Shown here one piece after another: positions 1 through 7,932 of a DNA stretch of 58,151 nt. This DNA is from Rhodospirillaceae bacterium. Its GTDB lineage: Bacteria > Pseudomonadota > Alphaproteobacteria > Azospirillales > Azospirillaceae. The position numbers and the translations under genes were made by a program. Below the pieces are notes generated by a model. That model saw only the letters and a program-made list of their open reading frames with translations, was not told the origin of the DNA and made no database searches. Each line of letters opens with the position of its first letter. The first letter of the stretch is position 1. The stretch lies in contig JAJUIU010000017.1 of NCBI GenBank assembly GCA_029267445.1, positions 1 to 58,151 of the forward strand, in the 5' to 3' direction.

Positions 1-674
1 GCCGCCGCGGGTGCCGGCGGGTGGCGCGGGGCTTCCGCTGACAGCATCGTCAGGACCTGCCGCCCGCTCTGGTGGAACACGATCAGCGCGCCGGTGACCA
101 ACGGCACGGCCAGCAGCAGCGCCGAGACGATCCCCAAGGTCCAGTGCGCCCCCAGCCAGGCCGGCCGGCTGCCGGAACGCGGCTTCAGGTGCCGCAGCTT
201 GAAGCCCCGCCGGCGCGGCCACCACAGCACGGCCCCGCTGACCAGCATGCCTATGCCGATCAGCCCCGCGACACCGGCGACCGTGCGCCCGACCTCCCCG
301 GCAAGCAGGTCGGCGTGCAGCCGGAACAGCACCTCCAGCGGGTCGCCCCAGGGTCCGTGCTCGTCCAGCACAGCCAGGGTCCGCCCGTCCAGCAGGGCCT
401 TGCGGTCACCCGCCAGGTACAGCACCCAGGCGTCCAGCCCCGGCTGCGGCAGCTTGGCCGTCAGCAGGTCCGCACCGTAGCGGGCCTGGATCGCCGAAAG
501 CTGCGCCGCCGTCACCGCGTCGTCTGCCAGGGGCGCACGGCCCGCCTGCTCCGGGTGGGACAGGGCGGTCAGCTCCGCATGGAAGGTGAGGATGGCCCCC
601 GTCACCCCCAGCAGGACCATCACCACCCCCACCGGCAGCCCCAGCCAGCGGTGCAGGACCCGCAGCGCCTTCAC
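1..674 (-). CDS. PepSY-associated membrane protein, C-terminus beyond window
   Basis: Only the first ~224 residues lie in the window; the frame runs open off its left edge. It starts at a GTG directly behind an in-frame TAG. The protein begins VKALRVLHRWLGLPVGVVMV, a first transmembrane helix opening with the 'LHRWLG' signature of PepSY-TM proteins. A periplasmic stretch follows, then a second helix (VAGVAGLIGIGMLVSGAVLWW) ending in WPRRRGFKLR, and a third (GIVSALLLAVPLVTGALIVF). Members of this family usually have four helices and sit next to TonB-dependent siderophore receptors, where they are thought to help reduce or release iron. The receptor gene lies just upstream on the same strand, so co-transcription and iron control are likely, though a repeat element separates the two. 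Family assignment is firm; the exact reaction is not known. Confidence 0.85.
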   Translation of the reverse strand, partial: MKALRVLHRWLGLPVGVVMVLLGVTGAILTFHAELTALSHPEQAGRAPLADDAVTAAQLSAIQARYGADLLTAKLPQPGLDAWVLYLAGDRKALLDGRTLAVLDEHGPWGDPLEVLFRLHADLLAGEVGRTVAGVAGLIGIGMLVSGAVLWWPRRRGFKLRHLKPRSGSRPAWLGAHWTLGIVSALLLAVPLVTGALIVFHQSGRQVLTMLSAEAPRHPPAPAA

Positions 675-684
675 GGGCCCCTAG

Positions 685-862
685 CCCCCTCACCCGGTTC
701 GCTGACGCTCACCACCCTCTCCCGCAAGGGGAGAGGGTTCACCGGGGCCGCGCCTGAGACCCTGGCCACCACGCCCGCCGCAGCGAATTCATGCCGGTGC
801 CAAGTTCCCCCTCTCCCCTTGCGGGAGAGGGTACTGAGCGGAGCGAGGGGGGTGAGGGGTGA
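685..862. repeat. Dispersed GC-rich palindromic repeat, copy 1
   Basis: The gap between the receptor gene and the PepSY gene holds two hairpin units facing each other: CCCTCTCCCGCAAGGGGAGA... near 715-737 and CCCTCTCCCCTTGCGGGAG... near 809-831. They are flanked by CCCCTCACCC and GGGTGAGGGG outer arms. Closely related units recur at 33477-33732 and 48776-48972. This is an intergenic repeat family that can fold on either strand and may act as a terminator or mRNA-stabilising element. Confidence 0.8.
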
Positions 863-891
863 CGGTTCCTCGCCGGTCGCTGAAGGGCGCA

Positions 892-3087
892 TCAGAATCC
901 CGCCGTCACGGTCAGGGTGTAGGTGCGGCCCTGGCCGGCGAAGAAGGCGGTGTTGTCCGTCGGCCGGTTGGTCTGGCTGTAGTAGGTGATGTACTGCCGG
1001 TCGAGCAGGTTCTGCACGCCCAGCTCGAACCGCACCCCGTCGAGCGACCCGGCATCGGCCGTGTAGCCGGCATAGAGGTCGACCAGCGTGAAGCCGTCGA
1101 AATCGTTGCGCGGGTCGCCGCCGTCGAACTCCCGGCTGAGATATGTCGCCGCCTGCACCCGCGTGGTCAGGTTGGGCAGCGGATCGGCCTCGACATACAG
1201 GTTCAGCCGGTCCGGCCCGATATTGGCCCCGTCCAGGTCGCGGTCGATGGCGCCGTCCCCATCGCTGTCGAACCGGCCGTCCAGCAGGGCGTAGTTGCCG
1301 CCCACGGCGAAGATGTCGTTCACGTCCCAGCGCAGGGCCAGCTCGATCCCGTCGATCTCCGTCGCCTGCCGGTTGACGTTGAAGATGCCGTCCGCGTTCA
1401 GCACCAGCACCTGGCCGAAGTCGCTTTCCGACTTGAACCAGGCCGCACTCGCCGTCAGCGGCCCGCGCCGCAGCTCGACACCCAGCTCCAGATTGTCCGC
1501 CACCACGGGTGCCACGTTCAGGAAGCTGTCGATGCTGGCGCCCGGCGTGCGCACGGCGCGCAGCACGCGGCCCACGTCCGGCATGGTGAACCCCTCGGCG
1601 TAGGAGCCGTAGAGCTGGACCCCGTCCACCAGCTCGAACACGGCGCCGATGTTCCACAGCGTCTCCTCGAACTCCGGTTCGCCGCCGCGCACCGGGTTGT
1701 CGCCATAGCCGAAGATCGTGCGGTAGTCGCCCACCTCCAGCGTGGCGAACTCGTGGCGCACGCCGCCGGCGAGGCGCAGCCGTTCGTCGAACAGCGCCTG
1801 CTCCAGCTGCAGGAACGGCGCCCAGTTCCGGTACGTCGTCTCCGGCACCCACAGCCGGTCCGTCTGGATCAGCGCCTGGAAGGTCTTGTCCCGCAGATGG
1901 TCGAGGCCGAGCGCCACCTGCAGCCCCGGCAGCACGTTGTCGCGCACCCAGGTGGTCTTGAAGCCGTACTTCTCGCTGTTGTTGGCCGACTGGTCGAACA
2001 GCGTGCCCACGGGCGCGATTCGCGGGTCCTGGAAATCCTCGAAGATCCCGCCGCCGAAGGTGCCCTCGTAATCCTGCCAGAAGGCCTGGGCCGACAACGT
2101 GCCGCCCAGCAGCCCGTCATTCGTGTAATCCACCGACGCGGTGCGCACATCGTTGGTCGGCGTCTCCCCGGGGGATGCGCCTTCCCGGCTGCTCGTGGGC
2201 AAGCCGGTCAGGCGGTTGCCTGGAACCTCCACATAGTCGCCGTCGCCCTCCAGCGTGAAGGCGTTGGCCATCAGCTGGATACGCTGGCCCTCGGCCGGTA
2301 CGAAGCCCAGCTTGGCGAACAGGTTCCAGCTGCGGCTGTCCATCAGGTCGCCCTGGATGGTGTCGACGCCGATGGCGCGCCCCTCACCGTCGTGGAACAG
2401 GCCGCGCGTCTCGTGGCTGGCGGCGATGGTGGCATCCCAGCGGTCCCAGCTGCGGCCGATGAAGGCGCTGGCCTTGGTCCCCCAGCCGTCGTCCTGGAAC
2501 TCGTTCGCCGCCGTCAGCCGTCCCTGGACCAGCCCCTGCCAGCCCCCGCCCTTCGGCGGCTTGCGGGTGACGAAGTTGACGATGCCGCCGGTCGCCCCCA
2601 GCCCCTGGATGGCGTTGGCGCCGTACAGCACCTCCACGCGCTCCACCACGATGGGATCGATGGTGAAGCCGTCGCGGCTGTCGTCGCGCAGCGGGTTCGA
2701 CTGCGGCACCCCGTCGACGAGGTACAGCGGACTGCGGCCCCGGAAGCTCTCGCCGAAGCCGGACAGCTTCTGCCGCGTGGGGCTGAAGCTGGGCACGATC
2801 TGGCTCAGCCCGTCCAGGATGTTGGAACTGATGGCCAGCTGGCTGCGCACCGTCTCCGCGTCCAGCACCCGCACGGTGTTCGGGATCGCCGTGATCGGGC
2901 GCGGCACGCGGGTGGCGGTGACGATGATCTCTTCCGGTCCGCCACCCGCCGTCTGCGCTGCGCCTGACTGGGCCAGGGCGGGCGGCGCCAGGGTCAGGGC
3001 CGGAACGAGGGCGAGCAGGGCCAGCGCGGGCGGACGGGTGGCGTCCGCCGCGGCACGAAGGGCGCGCGACATGATGATTGTCCTCAA
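892..3087 (-). CDS. TonB-dependent outer-membrane receptor (iron/siderophore type)
   Basis: A 731-residue outer-membrane beta-barrel protein. The N-terminus is a signal peptide ending near ALAQ (about residue 40), followed by the TonB box-like EEIIVTATRV. A plug domain follows (IPNTVRVLDAE..., YLVDGVPQSNPLRDD, VERVEVLYGANAIQGLGATGGIVNFVT). A long barrel then runs to a C-terminal strand ending in phenylalanine (YTLTVTAGF), the usual outer-membrane sorting signal. Length is normal for the family. It imports a bound substrate using TonB-ExbBD energy. The Fur-like box about 70 bases upstream and the PepSY gene downstream point to an iron-siderophore substrate, but which one cannot be read from sequence. 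An alternative start at Met6 (MSRALRAAAD) gives a shorter signal peptide. Confidence 0.93.
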   Translation of the reverse strand: MRTIIMSRALRAAADATRPPALALLALVPALTLAPPALAQSGAAQTAGGGPEEIIVTATRVPRPITAIPNTVRVLDAETVRSQLAISSNILDGLSQIVPSFSPTRQKLSGFGESFRGRSPLYLVDGVPQSNPLRDDSRDGFTIDPIVVERVEVLYGANAIQGLGATGGIVNFVTRKPPKGGGWQGLVQGRLTAANEFQDDGWGTKASAFIGRSWDRWDATIAASHETRGLFHDGEGRAIGVDTIQGDLMDSRSWNLFAKLGFVPAEGQRIQLMANAFTLEGDGDYVEVPGNRLTGLPTSSREGASPGETPTNDVRTASVDYTNDGLLGGTLSAQAFWQDYEGTFGGGIFEDFQDPRIAPVGTLFDQSANNSEKYGFKTTWVRDNVLPGLQVALGLDHLRDKTFQALIQTDRLWVPETTYRNWAPFLQLEQALFDERLRLAGGVRHEFATLEVGDYRTIFGYGDNPVRGGEPEFEETLWNIGAVFELVDGVQLYGSYAEGFTMPDVGRVLRAVRTPGASIDSFLNVAPVVADNLELGVELRRGPLTASAAWFKSESDFGQVLVLNADGIFNVNRQATEIDGIELALRWDVNDIFAVGGNYALLDGRFDSDGDGAIDRDLDGANIGPDRLNLYVEADPLPNLTTRVQAATYLSREFDGGDPRNDFDGFTLVDLYAGYTADAGSLDGVRFELGVQNLLDRQYITYYSQTNRPTDNTAFFAGQGRTYTLTVTAGF

Positions 3088-3154
3088 GAACCTTACGGGC
3101 TTGCGGCCGCGGGACGGCCGCGCGGCGGTGCGTCCGCCGTCATCTGCAAGCGAT

Positions 3155-3173
3155 AATGCGAGTCGTTCGCAAT
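3155..3173 (-). promoter_or_regulatory. Fur-like iron box
   Basis: AATGCGAGTCGTTCGCAAT is a 19-base imperfect palindrome (8-3-8, six of eight pairs matching). It resembles the TGCAAATCATTCGCA style of Fur/Irr sites in alphaproteobacteria. It lies 68-86 bases upstream of the TonB-dependent receptor start and just past the 3' end of the neighbouring DUF6624 gene, so it should serve the receptor only. Confidence 0.6.
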
Positions 3174-3221
3174 ATCAAGCCCGAATGTGCCGTCACCCGC
3201 GCGACCGCTCTCCACCGTCGC

Positions 3222-4205
3222 TCACTGTTGCGGCTGCCGGGCGCAGAGCATGTTGATCCTGGCTTGGTACTCGGCGTGGGGCGGCAGCCCGTAGGCCTTG
3301 CGGAACTCGTCCAGCCGCGCCGGGTCCACCAGCGTGCGGGCCACCCAGACCGGACCTTCGCAGCGCCCTTGGGTCCCGAACCGCTGGGGCCGCCCCTCGC
3401 CGACCGCCACGCGGTCCTCCAGATAGGCGACGTTGATCGGGCTGGACCGGCCCGCCAGCGCCGCCGGTTCCAGCAGGGCCAGCGCCCGCCGTTGCAGGGG
3501 GCGGTCATGGTCGGCGTGCTGGACCAGCAGCCATGCGTTACGGTCGGCCCGATCGCCGAAGCGCCACGCGTCCGGCCAGCCGGCCCGGTCCATGAGGTCG
3601 GCCATGAAGGGGGCGGACGTCTGTTTGTCCACCCGGTCGTACAGCGCCATATGCTCGGCTTCACAGGCCTTGGCCGCATCGTCCTTCAGCCCGACGCAGG
3701 GCTCCAGGCGCCGGATGGCCTGATCCGGCTCGAACAGGATGGCGAGCCGCCCGGCGGTGCAGACGGGGTTCTCGGCGGGGCAGCTTGCGCCGCGCACCGC
3801 CTCCAGCCAGCTGTCGACCAGCCGCGTCAGCTGCCCGATGTCGGGGGTTTCGGTCAGCGTCCCGGCCTTGATCCGGTCTTCCACGGTGACGGGCCCGAAC
3901 CGCTCCCGCAGCGCCGCCGCCATCCCCTCCGCCCGGGCCTGCGGTGCCGCCGCCCTTTCGTCGCGCGCCTTGGCGCAGGCCGCGTCGCCATCGGGACAAG
4001 GCATGGTCTTCACCATGCGGGCGATGGAGGTCGCCATCGACACCCGCCCCATGGCGCAGACCAGTTCGCCGGTGTCGCAGCCCGGTTCCGCGATCATGCG
4101 CTCCAGCCCGGCCAGCGCCTCCTCCAGGCTCCCCGGCTCCTTGGCCGCGAGCCCCCCCGGCACCAGCACCAGCAGAACAGCCCCGACCGCCGCCATTGCC
4201 CGCAT
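3222..4205 (-). CDS. Secreted DUF6624-type hypothetical protein
   Basis: A 327-residue protein beginning MRAMAAVGAVLLVLVPGGLAA, a clear signal peptide. The start at 4205 is chosen because GGGAG sits six bases upstream; an ATG two codons earlier touches that site. The C-terminal ~150 residues (WLLVQHADHDRPLQRRALALLE, INVAYLEDRVAVGEGRPQRFGTQ, then a Leu/Arg-rich tail) match the pattern of DUF6624, a family of unknown function. Several Cys occur in the N-terminal half (CDTGELVC, CPDGDAAC, CPAENPVC), which suggests disulfides after export. No catalytic motif is recognised. It is the last gene before the receptor promoter and looks independently transcribed. Confidence 0.75.
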   Translation of the reverse strand: MRAMAAVGAVLLVLVPGGLAAKEPGSLEEALAGLERMIAEPGCDTGELVCAMGRVSMATSIARMVKTMPCPDGDAACAKARDERAAAPQARAEGMAAALRERFGPVTVEDRIKAGTLTETPDIGQLTRLVDSWLEAVRGASCPAENPVCTAGRLAILFEPDQAIRRLEPCVGLKDDAAKACEAEHMALYDRVDKQTSAPFMADLMDRAGWPDAWRFGDRADRNAWLLVQHADHDRPLQRRALALLEPAALAGRSSPINVAYLEDRVAVGEGRPQRFGTQGRCEGPVWVARTLVDPARLDEFRKAYGLPPHAEYQARINMLCARQPQQ

Positions 4206-4299
4206 CGTCATCTCCCTGGAGACCCGCCGAAGAATAAGCCGCCGCGACCACCGTTGCCACCCCTGCCTGCAATCTCCGCCCACGTCGCCACCGGCGCGA

Positions 4300-4584
4300 T
4301 TATGGCGTTGTCGGTGGCCGATCGCGGGCGGTGTGGAAGATGCGGAGGATTTCGACGTCGTCGCCGACGACCCGATACACGATGACGTAAGGCGGTCTGC
4401 GCAGCGACCATTCGCGCGTGCCGGCGACCCTGCCCGGACGGCCCGTGTTCGGGCGCGCGGCCAGCCACTCGACCCGGTCAAGGACCGCCAGCGTCGCCCG
4501 GCTGGCCAGTCCGGGATCGCGTTCGGCGAGGAAAGCCCTCAACTCGGCGAGATCGTCCCGCGCCGGACCCGTCCAGCGGATCAT
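4300..4584 (-). CDS. ParE/RelE-family toxin
   Basis: A 94-residue protein with the RelE/ParE fold pattern: IRWTGPARDDLAELRAFLAERDP at the start, a central LAARPNTGRPGRVAGTREWSL, and the terminal strands PPYVIVYRVVGDDVEILRIFHTAR. The 'Y.I.YR......V.IL...H..R' ending is typical of ParE-like toxins. These either poison DNA gyrase (ParE) or cleave mRNA at the ribosome (RelE); the sequence favours ParE because the antitoxin is of the ribbon-helix-helix type. Its start overlaps the antitoxin stop by four bases (ATGA), so the two are translationally coupled. Confidence 0.85.
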   Translation of the reverse strand: MIRWTGPARDDLAELRAFLAERDPGLASRATLAVLDRVEWLAARPNTGRPGRVAGTREWSLRRPPYVIVYRVVGDDVEILRIFHTARDRPPTTP

Positions 4585-4856
4585 CGACCACGGGATGCCT
4601 TGGGTGGAGGCAATTCACCATCACCACTCCAGGACTTGACCCAGTCCCTCACGGCGGCATGGTCGATCAGGTCACCGGCATCGGCCGCCGCCACGCCCTC
4701 TCGGATGGCCGACAGCCGTGTCTCCTCGGCGACGACGAAATCGGCGATGACGGCGGCGGCAAGTTCGTCGACCGGACGGTCGGCGGCACGCGCCAGGGCT
4801 TCCAGCCGGTCGAGGACCGTCCGCTCCAGCTTGATCGCCATAAGCCCGTCGGGCAT
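4581..4856 (-). CDS. Ribbon-helix-helix antitoxin (ParD/CopG-like)
   Basis: About 91 residues, starting MPDGLMAIKLERTVLDRLEALA. This start is preferred because GGAG lies seven bases upstream; Met at 4841 is the alternative and an ATG at 4901 lacks support. MAIKLERTVLDRLEALARAADRPVDELAAAVIADFV has the beta-strand plus two-helix layout of RHH DNA-binding antitoxins. The acidic tail (AADAGDLIDHAAVRDWVKSWSGDGE) would wrap the toxin. The pair lies directly downstream of tyrA on the same strand, 78 bases after its stop, and probably represses its own promoter. Confidence 0.8.
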   Translation of the reverse strand: MPDGLMAIKLERTVLDRLEALARAADRPVDELAAAVIADFVVAEETRLSAIREGVAAADAGDLIDHAAVRDWVKSWSGDGELPPPKASRGR

Positions 4857-4934
4857 GCCATCGCTCCGCCATCGGACCACGCTCGACGATAGCCCACCCA
4901 TGGCCCGCGGGTCAAAGTCGCCGCCTGCCCCCGC

Positions 4935-5831
4935 TCACGCCTGTTTGGCGTCGATGATGCCCCGGCGGATGGCGCGCGTGCGGGTGAACAGGTCCTCCAG
5001 CGTGTCGGCCTCGCCCCAGCGGATGGCGCGTTGCAGGGCCGTCAGGTCCTCGGTGAAGCGCTGGATGATCTCCAGCACGGCCTCCCGGTTGTTCAGGAAG
5101 ATGTCGCGCCACATCACGGGATCGCTGGCGGCGATGCGGGTGAAGTCGCGGAAGCCCGACGCGCTGAAGCGGATCACCTCCGCCTTCAGGTGCTCCTCCA
5201 GGTCCGTGGCGGTGCCGACGATGGTGTAGGCGATCAGGTGCGGCAGGTGGCTGGTGATGGCCAGCACCCGGTCATGGTGGCCGGGCTCCATCACCTCCAC
5301 CATGCTGCCCACCCGGCGCCAGAGTTCGGAGACAGCCTCCACGGCCCCGGCATCGGTGCCCGGCGGCGGGGTCAGGATGCACCAGCGGCCCTTGAACAGG
5401 CTGGCGAAGCCCGCGTCGGGGCCGGAATGCTCCGTGCCCGCGATCGGATGGCCAGGCACGAAATGCACGCCCTCGGGCAGATGCGGCGCCACGTCCCGCA
5501 CCGCCGCCTGCTTGACGGAGCCGACGTCGGTCACGATGGCGCCCGGCTTCAGATGCGGGCCGATCGCCTCCGCCAGTCCCGCATAGGCGCCGATGGGCAC
5601 GGCCAGGATGACGAGGTCGGCTCCCGCCACCGCCCTGGCCGGGTCTGTCTCCGCCCGCGCGGCGAGGCCGAGCTCCAGCACGCGGGCGCACACCGCCTCG
5701 CTCCGGTCGCCCGCCACAACCTCGCCGGCGAGCCCCGCCTGCTCCTTGAAGCAGCGGGCGAGGGACGAGCCGATCAGGCCCAGCCCGATGATGGCGATAC
5801 GGGGGAACAGGGGTGCCGCGGGATCCGCCAT
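4935..5831 (-). CDS. tyrA: Prephenate/arogenate (cyclohexadienyl) dehydrogenase
   Basis: A 298-residue cytoplasmic enzyme making 4-hydroxyphenylpyruvate or tyrosine from prephenate or arogenate with NAD(P). The Rossmann start IAIIGLGLIGSSLARCFKE carries GxGxxG. VTDVGSVKQ and FVPGHPIAGTEHSGPDAGFASLFKGRWCILTP are the signature substrate-site segments, with the catalytic His in GHPIAGTEHSG. The helical dimerisation domain contains ITSHLPHLIAYTIVGTA and FRDFTRIAASDPVMWRDIFLNN. Length fits the short TyrA class without a fused mutase or ACT domain. It starts four bases after the hisC stop, so the CM-like gene, hisC and tyrA form a tight operon. Confidence 0.95.
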   Translation of the reverse strand: MADPAAPLFPRIAIIGLGLIGSSLARCFKEQAGLAGEVVAGDRSEAVCARVLELGLAARAETDPARAVAGADLVILAVPIGAYAGLAEAIGPHLKPGAIVTDVGSVKQAAVRDVAPHLPEGVHFVPGHPIAGTEHSGPDAGFASLFKGRWCILTPPPGTDAGAVEAVSELWRRVGSMVEVMEPGHHDRVLAITSHLPHLIAYTIVGTATDLEEHLKAEVIRFSASGFRDFTRIAASDPVMWRDIFLNNREAVLEIIQRFTEDLTALQRAIRWGEADTLEDLFTRTRAIRRGIIDAKQA

Positions 5832-5835
5832 CGAC

Positions 5836-6924
5836 CTAGCTCCGCACCCATGCGTCCAGAGCGTCCGAAACGATATCCATCTCCTCGGCCGTGCCGATCG
5901 TGATCCTGAGGCAGGTCGGCAGGCCGTAGGCGCCCATCTGGCGCACCAGGATGCCCTTCGCCTTGAGCGCGAGGCGCGCCTCCTCCGCCGGGCGGCCGAT
6001 CCCGGCGAAATCCACCAGCACGAAGTTGCCCACGCTGGGGTGGGCGGTGAGGCCCATCGCCGTCACCGCCGTCGCGAACCGCGCGCGCACGGCCTCGTTC
6101 TCCGACCGGCTGCGCTCCTGGAAGGCCATGTCCTCCAGTGCCGCGATCCCGGCCGCCATCGCGGCGGAGGAGACGTTGAACGGCCCCCGGATGCGGTTGA
6201 TCGCGTCCACCACGCCCGCCGGCGCGTACATCCAGCCCAGCCGCAGCCCGCCCAGGGCGAATATCTTCGAGAAGGTGCGGGTCATCACCACGTTGGGGAA
6301 CCGCTCCACCAGCTCGGCCCCGCTCGTGTAGTCGTTGGCGGTGACGTACTCGGCATAGGCCGCGTCGATCACCAGCAGCACGTGCGGCGGCAGCCCCGCG
6401 TGCAGCCGCGCCATCTCCGCCGCGGAGATGTAGCTGCCCGTCGGGTTGTTCGGGTTGGCGACATAGACGATGCGGGTGCGGTCGTTCACCCGGGCAAGCA
6501 GCGCGTCCACGTCCGTGCGCAGGTCCTTCTCCGGGGCCGCCACCGGCGTGGCCCCGCTGGCCCGCGCCGCGATGGGGTAGACCAGGAATCCGTGGCGGGT
6601 GTGCAGCACCTCGGTCCCCGGCCCGGCATAGGCCTGGGCCAGCAGATGCAGGATCTCGTCCGACCCGTTGCCGCAGACGATCCGCGCGGGGTCCAGGCCG
6701 AAGCGCCGGCCGATGGCGCCGCGCAGCTTCGCCGCACCGCCGTCCGGATAGCGGTGGATGTCGGGACCGACCGCCTTGAACGCCTCCACCGCCTTCGCAC
6801 TCGGGCCCAGCGCGCCCTCGTTGCTGGCCAGCCGGATCAGGCGCGTGGCACCGGGTGCGGAATGCTCGCCGCCGACATAGGCGGCGATGTCCAGGACACC
6901 GGGGTTCGGGATCGGTCCGGTCAT
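5836..6924 (-). CDS. hisC: Histidinol-phosphate / aromatic aminotransferase
   Basis: A 362-residue class I/II PLP aminotransferase. IRLASNEGALGPSAKAVEAF is the N-terminal substrate-binding segment, IVCGNGSDEILHLLAQAY binds cofactor phosphate, VANPNNPTGSYIS holds the conserved Asn, and TFSKIFALGGLRLGW contains the Schiff-base lysine. HisC enzymes convert imidazole-acetol phosphate to histidinol phosphate. In alphaproteobacteria, copies placed between a chorismate mutase and tyrA often also act on prephenate or phenylpyruvate, so the role here is probably aromatic as well as or instead of histidine. It is separated from its neighbours by only four bases on each side. Confidence 0.93.
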   Translation of the reverse strand: MTGPIPNPGVLDIAAYVGGEHSAPGATRLIRLASNEGALGPSAKAVEAFKAVGPDIHRYPDGGAAKLRGAIGRRFGLDPARIVCGNGSDEILHLLAQAYAGPGTEVLHTRHGFLVYPIAARASGATPVAAPEKDLRTDVDALLARVNDRTRIVYVANPNNPTGSYISAAEMARLHAGLPPHVLLVIDAAYAEYVTANDYTSGAELVERFPNVVMTRTFSKIFALGGLRLGWMYAPAGVVDAINRIRGPFNVSSAAMAAGIAALEDMAFQERSRSENEAVRARFATAVTAMGLTAHPSVGNFVLVDFAGIGRPAEEARLALKAKGILVRQMGAYGLPTCLRITIGTAEEMDIVSDALDAWVRS

Positions 6925-6928
6925 GGGA

Positions 6929-7798
6929 TCAGCCTTTCCGGCCTTCGGGCACCAGGATGGGGGTCGCGTACGACCCCAGCGGCAGCACGCGGACCAGCGC
7001 TTCGCCCATCTTCTCGGCCAGCAGCGTCAGGCGGGGATCGTCGGCCGCCACGAACTCCTCCACCAGCGCCAGATGCACGGACCCCCGTCCGTCGGCCAGA
7101 TGATGGGTGCGGAACAGGGTGGCGACCAGCCCCACCCCCTCCAGGCAGTCCTTCAGCCGCCCCCGGCTCGTGTCCTCGCACAGCTCGACACCCAGCAGCG
7201 TATGGTCCTCGCCCGTCTCCTCCGGCGGCAGTGCCGCGATGGCCAGGGCGTCCGGGTCCTCGCTGCGCGCGCCGGCCCGGGCCACGAAGGGCAGCCGGGC
7301 GATCACGCGGGGGATCTTCGGGTCCTCGCTGAACAGGTAGCGCCACCAGGGATCGGGATCGCTCTCGTCCGGCCAGGGCACCACCGCCACCACGGCCGTG
7401 CCCTCCGCCACCGCCCGGAACGCGGCCAGCGCCGTCGCCACCGGCTGCATCGGCGTGCTGCTGCCGTAATGGTCGCGCGCCAGGTCCCAGAAGTCGCGCA
7501 TGCCGTCGGGCGCGTAGGCCGCGACGGTGAAGGGCTGCTGCACGCGGGTCAGCGCCGCGATCATCTCCCGCCACATGCGGGCCAGCGCCTTCAGCGGGAA
7601 GGCGCCCGTGTGGTTCGCGGCGAGATTGCGCAGGATCGCCGCCTCGCGGCCGGGGCGCATGGCCGGGCGCGACGCCGTCTTGGCCCGGCCGATCCGCTGC
7701 ACCACCTCGGTCCGCCGCATCACCAGCTGGTGCAGGGCCGCGTCGATCTCGTCGATCTCGCGGCGCAGATCGTCCAGGTTCGGCTTCGGGGGAGGCAT
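6929..7798 (-). CDS. Chorismate mutase with degenerate prephenate dehydratase-like C-terminus
   Basis: Starting at MPPPKPNLDDL (7798), the protein has 289 residues. The first ~95 are an AroQ-type chorismate mutase: NLDDLRREIDEIDAALHQLVMRRTEVVQRIGRAK, then MRPGREAAILRNLAA and RMWREMIAALTRVQ. The rest resembles a prephenate dehydratase plus ACT layout (YAPDGMRDFWDLARDHYG..., ALAAFRAVAEGTAVVAVVPWPDES, then TSRGRLKDCLEGVGLVATLFR). It lacks the Thr-Arg-Phe triad of active dehydratases, so only mutase activity is supported. It heads the CM-hisC-tyrA operon, divergent from metX. No good ribosome-binding site precedes this start; a longer form from 7879 is less likely. Confidence 0.85.
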   Translation of the reverse strand: MPPPKPNLDDLRREIDEIDAALHQLVMRRTEVVQRIGRAKTASRPAMRPGREAAILRNLAANHTGAFPLKALARMWREMIAALTRVQQPFTVAAYAPDGMRDFWDLARDHYGSSTPMQPVATALAAFRAVAEGTAVVAVVPWPDESDPDPWWRYLFSEDPKIPRVIARLPFVARAGARSEDPDALAIAALPPEETGEDHTLLGVELCEDTSRGRLKDCLEGVGLVATLFRTHHLADGRGSVHLALVEEFVAADDPRLTLLAEKMGEALVRVLPLGSYATPILVPEGRKG

Positions 7799-7872
7799 GC
7801 GAAGGGCACCGGTGGGGTCCGCGCGGGGAGCGCTAGTGTTAGTCGCCGACCGCGCCGAAATCAAAGAAAACG

Positions 7873-7901
7873 TTGACACATCCGACCCCCCTTCATAGCT
7901 C
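7873..7901 (+). promoter_or_regulatory. Candidate metX promoter
   Basis: A perfect TTGACA at 7873-7878 is followed 17 bases later by a poor -10 candidate (TAGCTC at 7896-7901). It lies 32-60 bases upstream of the metX start, in the divergent gap between metX and the chorismate mutase gene. I saw no recognisable SAM riboswitch in this gap. The -10 match is weak, so this is tentative. Confidence 0.3.
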
Positions 7902-7932
7902 TAACTCCCCCGCGAAAATTGGGCTTTGCGCC

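Noticed and set aside
859-2967. Long plus-strand open frame opposite the TonB receptor
   Set aside because: It is an Arg/His/Gly-rich low-complexity product made by the high G+C antisense of a well-recognised gene; no domain and no ribosome-binding site.
7799-7932. SAM riboswitch upstream of metX
   Set aside because: The gap is short and I could not find the conserved pseudoknot segments of SAM-II or related classes.
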